Positions 57,179 through 64,000 of a stretch of 64,000 bases of DNA are shown piece by piece. The position numbers were made by a program, and so were the translations under genes. How positions within the stretch are numbered: position 1 is the first letter of the stretch; every line of letters begins with the position of its first letter. Source of the DNA: Lepiota brunneoincarnata (taxonomy: Eukaryota > Basidiomycota > Agaricomycetes > Agaricales > Agaricaceae); contig JAEBUN010000022.1 in the NCBI GenBank assembly GCA_023014365.1, positions 496,001 to 560,000 on the forward strand. Direction: 5' to 3'. The notes beneath the pieces are model-generated. The model had not been told where the DNA came from. It ran no database searches and saw only the letters and a list, made by a program, of their open reading frames with translations.

Positions 57179-58372
57179 ATGCCCAGTCATCAATGTACAC
57201 GTTGTCAATGTACCACTCCGCCCCCGAAACGATGCGCGGCCTGTAAAAAAGCATGGTACTGCAGCTCTAAATGCCAACGTCGAGATTGGGTCTGCCACAT
57301 TTTCGACTGCAAGCCAACGCGGGCCATCACCAATGCAGACTATATCGCATTCGCAGTCGAACAAAATCGTGTGCCGGAGCATCACAGGGCTGCAGCGGAT
57401 TATGGTTTTGGAAACGAGATAAACTATGAACACTCAGAGAAGCTCCTGAAGGTGTACACAGACCTTCTTCACCCCGAAAATGGGCTTGGGGTAAAACCAA
57501 CCACCTTGCATAGGTGGAAGACGGAGGGAACATTGGCGGAGAATATGACGAGAGAGTTCCAGCGTCTTCCAGAAGAGTCGCGGGCCACCCACCTTTCCTG
57601 GTTCCTTCAAAATCTACATGTCGTTGACGGGCAGACTGTCCGTGAATGCGAGCTTCAGTGGATAGAACCTATTGAACAGGCTTTTCGTCGAGTCTGGGGT
57701 TTTATAGGCCTTCCTGAGACTCTGCCAGCTGCTGACATGATCCGGTACCAAGACTCCTTATCCATTCCCAGACAAGAGTGCCTCTTGTTCTACTCCTTTC
57801 TCTTGATGGGTACCGTTCCAGACCCCTCGAACCCTACCTGGGTCAAGTTCGGTTTCGCTGCCTGTGGGCGCTCCGCAGAATCACTACTCAGCAAAATGTT
57901 CCACCTGCTAATTCACCACGTTACCTTCGATGAATTTTGCACTGCCTACGAATCCGCGTCACTCGTCGCTCTCATGAGAAATGCTTACGGATTACAAATG
58001 GTTGAACCTTACACAGTTGCTCTCCTCTCGGAAACCCCAGAGGTTAGTTCTGTCTGGTGGTTGATCCAGTTCATCAAATCCGTGATCATTGGAGGGCACG
58101 AGTCCGACCCTTCTTTCACACCTCATAATCCCATCATCCTTATCGACTACGGCTTCATGAATTGCAAAACAGTTGAAGACCACAGGCTGTTGATTGATCT
58201 CTACAAGGCTTTTTTCGCCAATAAGGATTCGAACCCCGTGGCGCTTCACCAAGCTTGTACGCGAGGTCGCCTTTTCAGACATTTTACGGATGACCTACAG
58301 TATCGCCTTCGGCAGAAGAACAAGTACCGACGTTTACTGAGGAATCCTCGCTCTATGGAAGCAGGACCGTAG
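57179..58372 (+). CDS. MYND-type zinc-finger protein
   Basis: A single exon of 397 aa, unbroken. The MYND zinc finger is at residues 6-44: CTRCQCTTPPPKRCAACKKA followed by WYCSSKCQRRDW and CHIFDC, with the seven Cys and one His needed to bind two zinc ions. MYND domains bind proline-rich peptides. The rest (residues 60-390) is a helical region without SET-domain motifs (no NHSC or GEEL-like box), so a methyltransferase role is not supported. MYND proteins of this build are numerous and variable in Agaricomycetes. The lack of introns differs from its neighbours and may point to retrocopying, which is inference. Confidence 0.85.
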   Translation: MPSHQCTRCQCTTPPPKRCAACKKAWYCSSKCQRRDWVCHIFDCKPTRAITNADYIAFAVEQNRVPEHHRAAADYGFGNEINYEHSEKLLKVYTDLLHPENGLGVKPTTLHRWKTEGTLAENMTREFQRLPEESRATHLSWFLQNLHVVDGQTVRECELQWIEPIEQAFRRVWGFIGLPETLPAADMIRYQDSLSIPRQECLLFYSFLLMGTVPDPSNPTWVKFGFAACGRSAESLLSKMFHLLIHHVTFDEFCTAYESASLVALMRNAYGLQMVEPYTVALLSETPEVSSVWWLIQFIKSVIIGGHESDPSFTPHNPIILIDYGFMNCKTVEDHRLLIDLYKAFFANKDSNPVALHQACTRGRLFRHFTDDLQYRLRQKNKYRRLLRNPRSMEAGP

Positions 58373-60074
58373 TGTAGTTTTTGCGTGTACCTATATCTTC
58401 GTATCTTAAGTGCTGAATGCCATAGCCCATATACTCTCTAATACCCATATCATTCCCAGGCGCTTCTGGTCCAGCTTTTCCCACACTTCTTTGGGGGGGA
58501 GGAAGGGAACATCCACGCACAGAGAGTGTAGAACTCTCGTGGTCTTACTCCCGTCAATAAGTAAACTACGCCTCGTCGCCCCGCTGACAGACCTGGAGGG
58601 CACTACACCCCGTCCAGTGTCAAAACTGCCAACCCAAACCCGTACAATGACATGGCACTGCACGTCTACCTCCAGCATATCATATGAGCTGCATAACTCG
58701 CCAACCCACACTGCAGCCACCACCGATACAATGCCCTCCTACAAGAACTGATGATCTCACTGCTGCCCTATGACGCAACCATCCCTAAACTACCACCTTC
58801 CAACTTGTCTGCTCCCACCTATCCACCGACCATAGAACCGCGATGTACCAACTTGCTTACCTTATCCCTTCTGATAATCGATCGCGCAGCCTCGTAGGAG
58901 CCAGGATGTAGGAGAAGTAGCTTGACGCACCACTCTGTGCAACATCGAATTTCCGTGGCTCGCCGGCATGGAAGGCTGGGTCTGACTTGGAGGAAACTCC
59001 AATGCCGATCGCTGATGTCAAGGCCCCATCTGTTACTTGTTTCCATCCCCCTCTCTATCCCTGTTTTTTACACTGCCGCAATTTAGGTTGCTACTTGAGG
59101 GGCGACCGTCCGAGCAGCGCCCAGAGTCAACCCTCCCATGAGAACCTTCCATTAATGGATCCCTGGTCACAGAGCATCACAGCCCATATCTAATCTATGG
59201 GGTGGGTGTCAGGTGGGCGTAATCGGGGTGTATCACTATTAGTGCGAGGTATGCGATAGCGCTGCACGTGCATATAGTACGGATCGGAACGCCACTTTGA
59301 GCAGGCCACCCTATGAGTGATGAGACCATTGGGTTCGGCCGATGCAGGTAATTTGAGTGTACGGTTGCACGTCTCGCATTTCATGATATGACAGTTGTTA
59401 TTTTTGCATTGAAACCTGTTTGCATTTCCACGCCATCGGAGAGCTCGATAACTGTGTCGTATGGGATTGACTGTCGCAGCTCGGCGACCACAAAGACAAA
59501 GGAAAGAAGACAAGTTAATTAAATCTAATACGGAACACCAGGCCCTCAAGATTGAAAGCAAATAACATGGTCCGAGAGAGGTGGTTGAGGTGTGATGCGT
59601 GGAGGATTGACTCATCAAAGCGGATCAGTGTTACAACCATTTATGGAAGGTTCTCACGACCTGATGATCACTCTTACTCCACCAGAAACCTCCACAGTAC
59701 TTTCTGCCCTTATACATGCAGACATCCTACCGCTTGAAGGGGCCTATCTGTTTATGCAGAATGCTAACAAAAAAAAATAAGAAAAACCCTGATCATTCTA
59801 TTGCAAATACGAAAGTCCCTGAGAGTCAGGGGCTCTCACCCTGCTCTCACCAAATAAGCCGACATAATGTCAACGGTCAAGCACGTGTTGGCGTCCCTGC
59901 TATCCGTGACATAATGCTGATGCCGAAAAAGTTAATTTGTATGTACAAGAGGCCGTGTACGGGTGTTGAGGAACAAGCTAATAAAGCAGAAACATGGTGG
60001 GTGCGAGCATAAAGGAGACAGGGAAAAGCTACATATATTGGTTACACGGAAACTGAGAGAGAGGCGGGCATATA
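58373..60074. other. Intergenic, one weak ORF
   Basis: A minus frame at 59190-59618 (142 codons) encodes a Cys-rich patch (CKNNNCHIMKCETCNRTLKL, with a later HRVACSKW) that could bind zinc, but no start, intron or family supports it. Bases 59790-60074 recur at 62520-62818 as the 3' flank of the terpene-cyclase duplication. Confidence 0.3.
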
Positions 60075-61842
60075 TTAATCCCGAGAAAATAACTTGATCG
60101 CCCTGACTGCCATAGCAGTACTCACACCCCTGTTCCCAATCTGCATCCTCGTAGATCCATAGCAATATATACCACAAAAAGGCCATCCTCCATCCTGACA
60201 CTGCAAGGTCCTCAGCGCGCACAAATCCCTCCGTACCTCGGATGCTGGCATCCCAGGCACCATGGCAAGCAATCAGCCGCATTGCAATTGCGAGCGCATC
60301 TGGGCCTGAGGAGACACCTATTCTTTCTCGACATCGTTTTTGGAGGAGTGGGAGTAGATTGGATGGGATTGATTTGCCTGCTTGACGAGTGTATGAAATG
60401 AGTCGATTGATAGAATAAAGGAAGTAGTCGGGCGTGGAGTAGTAGAGTGTCCCATCGGAATAGGCCCGATGGAAGAGTATGCGGTAGACCCAGTCGTAGG
60501 TCTTGCTGACTTCGTGACCTCGACCGTAACAGTAGAACAGTGTGAGGATGTGAACGCAACATATTGCATCCACTCGAGGTCGTTGAGGGTCATCGTAGAC
60601 CTATTAGTCGAGAATCATGGTTAACAAGGGGTTGTGGACCGTTGTTAATAGAGTACGTACCTGGACGATGCCATCAGAACTGAGATTCTTGGCAGCCTTG
60701 TTCATAACAGCATTAGCCACCGGACCAGGGCATCCAAGAACGGTCAGCGCAATGGAGGTGGTGTCAAAGTCATCAGGAAAGATGCCCGTAGTCAACACTG
60801 GTTGTCCTGAGGCGAAGGGAATGAATAACTCCTCGTGCTTATTTCACCAGAGAAAAAATCACCTTGGAAAAAGTTCCACAGTAACGGGTAAGAGTTCAGC
60901 ATGACGAGATCCCTGCAATTCTAATCAGTCTTTGTTTATAATGAAATCGGCATGTCGCATACGCATTTCCGGTGGCTTCAAGAATGAGCAGCTGAGCAAA
61001 ATTCTCTTTGATGACAAGATTACTATCGGTCATCGAATGCATGTTTTTGGCGTTTTTCCTGCAGAAATTCCTCGCCTCTATTCACCGGATCTCCCACAAA
61101 ATTGCGGATCTGTTGGATAGCTTTTTCGGTTTCATCAAATCGGACTGCGTGCATCCCTAGGGACATCGCAGATAGAACATTCTCTGGTTTGTCGTCAACG
61201 AAGATGATATTCTCGGGGGATCGTTCCAAGCCAACTGCCTTGAGAACGTATTCGTAAAACTTGAGATCCGGTTTCCGCGTCCCGAGATCACCAGAGGTGA
61301 AAACTTGGTCGAATAACGACCATTCCCAGGGTTTCGAGCGCATATTATCATAATGTGGCTTCGCGATATTGGACATGGCGTAAATCTTGAGGGTGCCATT
61401 AGAGGATGTGCTTCAGTTCCATCAAGGCCGAAACTAAACGACCATCGCATGTCAGTGACATTTCGGCTTGTTTGATGGTGTCAGCTATGTCGGAAGGCGA
61501 CAGAGTCAGTGCTTCCCCAATACGTTGAAAACACTCGTTCTCCGATATAAGTCCACATTCAAACTCGTGCCACGGAAGTGTTGACATCGCTCTCTTGAGG
61601 ACCTTGGGACTGAGCTTTCCGTCCGATGGAGCTTTCCAGCTGAAAATTACATCCCCAAGGTCAAGTATGAGAGCCTTATTAGGCGTTCTTTCGGAAACCG
61701 TTTTGATGGAGTAGGAGGGTAAGGGCACTAAGGTGCAATGCTTAGCAAGGTCGGAATAGTGAAAAGGGAGGGTATCGCACCAAGTGGGCCCATGGTTAGG
61801 TACGAGGATTAGAAAAGATCTGAGCAGTTCTAGGATGCTCAT
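60075..61842 (-). CDS. HAD-terpene cyclase fusion (drimane-type sesquiterpene synthase), copy 1
   Basis: A two-domain enzyme of the AstC/DrtB/AncC type. A class II terpene cyclase folds farnesyl diphosphate into a drimane skeleton and the fused HAD domain removes phosphate. Exons 60963-61842, 60863-60912, 60661-60806 and 60075-60600 give 532 aa after three single extra bases (near 61410, 61058, 60255) are dropped. The HAD half shows ALILDLGDVIFSWKAPS, AMSNIAKPHYDNM, TRKPDLKFYEYVLKA and IIFVDDKPENVLSAM. The cyclase half has WNFFQG, then FPDDFDTTSIALTVL with the DxDTT acid motif, TYDWVYRILFHRAYS, PDALAIAMRLIAC and LQCQDGGWPF. The exact N-terminus is uncertain. Product is inferred. Confidence 0.87.
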
Positions 61843-62519
61843 CAGTTATTTATGTGGTGCATGAACCGGCTTTATTGTCCCCACCAGTTTTGATGTTCGC
61901 ATAGGATATTAGCACCCTAGGTTGGTCCTGCGAAACCCTAATGGTAAAATGCAACTTCGATGTAGGCGCTGAAGACTTATTGGGAAGGATGGGTACATGT
62001 TCCCCGCGTTCTGCGGGCACATGCGATTGTGCACGATGCATTCAACCAAAGTTTACTTGCCCATAGAAGGGTGCTACACGGACCTAGTCATATTGGATAG
62101 GGCCAATGGCTACGATGGTGTGACAAGACAGTGGTTTATCTAGGAAGGAACAGACGTGCTCGGTGCCCCAAAACCGGGATACTGAAAAGGGGGATTTGAT
62201 GGGTCGACGTGAGTGAGCAGCTTCGCCATTCCGATGCAAATCACTGGGCCCTAATGATTGGAGTGCCACGCCCATGGCCATCACGGGAGGACTGATGGCA
62301 CCCATCGAAACGTAGAACGGAGGACACTCTAAGTGACTCGACTGTAACATACCCATAAACTACTCCTAGTAATCCTAAATGACCCTGATGTCGGCCCAGG
62401 GCTTCCTGTACCACACATCACTGACTGTCTCCCACCTTTCCCTGCGCCCCATCCCCTTTTGCATGGTTCCAGCGCTTGCCAGGCTCCCGCACAAAAACAC
62501 CAGAGTGAGTATGCCACAT

Positions 62520-62818
62520 CGTGAACGCGGTAATTCTGCATTGGCCTCCAATACCCTTATTATTCTATTGTAAATACAAAGGTCCCTGAGAGCAGGGGCT
62601 CTCACAGGGTAAGCCGACACGATGTCAACGGCCAAGCACGTGTTGATATCCCTGCGATCTGTGACATAATGCAGATGTGAAAAAAGTTAATTCATACAAG
62701 AGGCCGTGTATGGCTTTGGGGAACAAGATAATAAAGCAGAAACGTGGTGGGTCCGAGCACAGGGGAGACATGGAAAGCTACGTAGATTACACGGCAACTG
62801 AGCAAGGTGGGGCAGGTA
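62520..62818. repeat. Duplicated 3' flank of the terpene-cyclase genes
   Basis: Matches 59790-60074 (for example CAAGCACGTGTTG and AATAAAGCAGAAAC in both). Each copy holds a small hairpin around GAGAGCAGGGGCTCTC (62588 region) some 200 bp after the stop codon. The tandem unit is about 2.74 kb long. Confidence 0.75.
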
Positions 62819-64000
62819 TCAATCCCGAGCAAATAACTTGATCGCCTTGACTGCCATAGCAGTACTCACACCCCTGTTCCCGAGCTGCATCTTCGCAGCT
62901 GGAAAGCGATACATACCACAAAATGGCCATCCTCCATCCTGACACTGCAGGTTCCTCAGTGCGCACAAATCCCTCTGTACCTCGGACACCGGAATCCCAG
63001 CACAATGGCAAGCGATCAGCCGCATTGCAATCGCGAGTGCATCTGAACCTCCGGAGGCACCTATTCTTTCTCTACACCGTGCTTGAAAGAGTGAGAGTAA
63101 ATTGGATGGGATTGATTTGTCTGCTTGACGAGTGTATGTGATGAATCGATTGATAGCATAAAGGAAGTAGTCGGGTGTGAGGTAGTAGAGTGTCCCGCCG
63201 GAATAGGCCCGATGAAGGAGTATGCGGTAGACCCAGTCGTAGGTCTTGCTGACTTCGTGACCTCGGCCGTGACAGTAGAACAATGTCAGGATGTGAACGC
63301 AAATTACCGCATCCACTCGGGGTCGTTGAGGATCATCGTAGACCTAATAGTCAGGCATCATGGTTAACAAGGGCTCGTGGACCATTGTTAGTTATGGACG
63401 CACCTGGACGATGCCATCGGAACTGAGATTCTTGGCAGACTTGTCCATGACAGCATTAGCCACTGGATCGGGGCATCCAAGAACGGTCAGCGCAACGGAG
63501 GTGGTGTCAAAGTCATCAGGATATGTGCTCGTAGTCAACACCGGTTGTTCTGAGGCGAAGGGAAATGAGTAACTCCTCGTGCTTATTTCAACAGAAAGAA
63601 ATCACCTTGGAAGAAGTTCCACAGTAACGGGTAAGAGTTCAGCGTGACGAGATCTCTGTAACTCTAATCAGCCTCTGTTTGCGACAAAATCGGTATGTCA
63701 CATACGCATTTCCGGTGGCTTCAAGAATGAGAAGCTGAGCAAAGTTCTCTTTGACAACAAGATCACCATCGGTCATCGAGTGCATATTTTTGGCATTTTT
63801 CTGCAGAAACTCCTCGCCTCTATTCACCGGATCTCCCACAAAATTGAGGATTTGTTGGATGGCCTTCTCAGTTTCATCGAATCGGACTACGCGCATCCCT
63901 AAGGACATCGCAGATAGCACATTCTCCGGTTTGTCGTCGACGAACATGACATTCTCGGGGGACCGTTCCAAGCCAACTGCCTTGAGAACATATTCGTAAA
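62819..64000 (-). CDS. HAD-terpene cyclase fusion, copy 2 (5' end outside the window)
   Basis: The paralogue of copy 1 with the same splice pattern: last four exons at 63706 to beyond 64000, 63606-63655, 63404-63549 and 62819-63343. Visible motifs are VMFVDDKPENVLSAM (HAD), YPDDFDTTSVALTVL with DxDTT intact, TYDWVYRILLHRAYS, PDYFLYAINRF and LQCQDGGWPFCGMY. No frame damage is seen in the part present, in contrast to copy 1. Differences are spread over the whole length and include the residues before DDFDTT (STY for GIF), so the two may differ in product. Its start and the HAD motif I lie beyond position 64000. Confidence 0.87.

Noticed and set aside
57179..58372. SET-MYND methyltransferase
   Set aside because: The MYND finger is clear but the SET motifs are missing.

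Overview
The window comes from a filamentous basidiomycete, most likely a mushroom-forming Agaricomycete. Three things point there: genes split by many 50-70 nt GT-AG introns; basidiomycete families (ricin-B lectin fused to a 'macrophage activating glycoprotein' type domain, TPR-CHAT, TKL-like kinases, MYND proteins, HAD-terpene cyclases, Hva1/TUDOR proteins); and fungal mobile elements (Gypsy chromovirus, Copia, KDZ, Tc1/mariner). No bacterial operons, CRISPR array, rRNA or convincing tRNA was seen.

Positions 1 to about 20,100 form an AT-rich, CpG-poor repeat compartment. It holds a truncated Gypsy copy (1-1083, minus strand) and a KDZ CxC2 fragment. A complete 8.16-kb Gypsy chromovirus (3071-11229) sits inside the pol gene of an older Copia element, with a GTAAC target duplication. 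There are at least four copies of an uncharacterised repeat family that carries a short acidic ORF and a 30-bp coding minisatellite, plus a dead Tc1 fragment and a probable solo LTR. Most in-frame stops in the Gypsy pol are TGA where CGA is expected, which fits deamination of methylated CpG.

Positions 20,100 to 64,000 are gene-bearing with normal CpG. In order: alpha-oxoamine synthase (BioF-like, -), POP5 of RNase P/MRP (-), a Tc1/mariner element with intact ends, an unrecognised 204-aa protein (+), a TPR protein (+), a secreted ricin-B lectin/MAG-like protein (+), an LRR protein (-), a MINDY deubiquitinase with MIU motif (-), a TPR-CHAT protein (-), mitochondrial ribosomal protein uL30m/MRPL33 (+), two Hva1/TUDOR proteins (-) flanking a hemerythrin-like protein (+), a dead and a live copy of a TKL-like kinase (+), a MYND zinc-finger protein (+), and a tandem pair of HAD-terpene cyclase fusions (-), the second cut by the window edge. 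The last pair predicts drimane-type sesquiterpene chemistry.

Reading frames of conserved genes are broken about 16 times by single-base shifts, almost all one extra base, in unrelated genes that include an essential mitochondrial ribosomal gene. Correcting each single base makes the spliced lengths exact multiples of three. Insertion-type assembly error is therefore more likely than gene death, and coordinates below span these shifts. Functions are inferred from motifs read by eye; no search was run.
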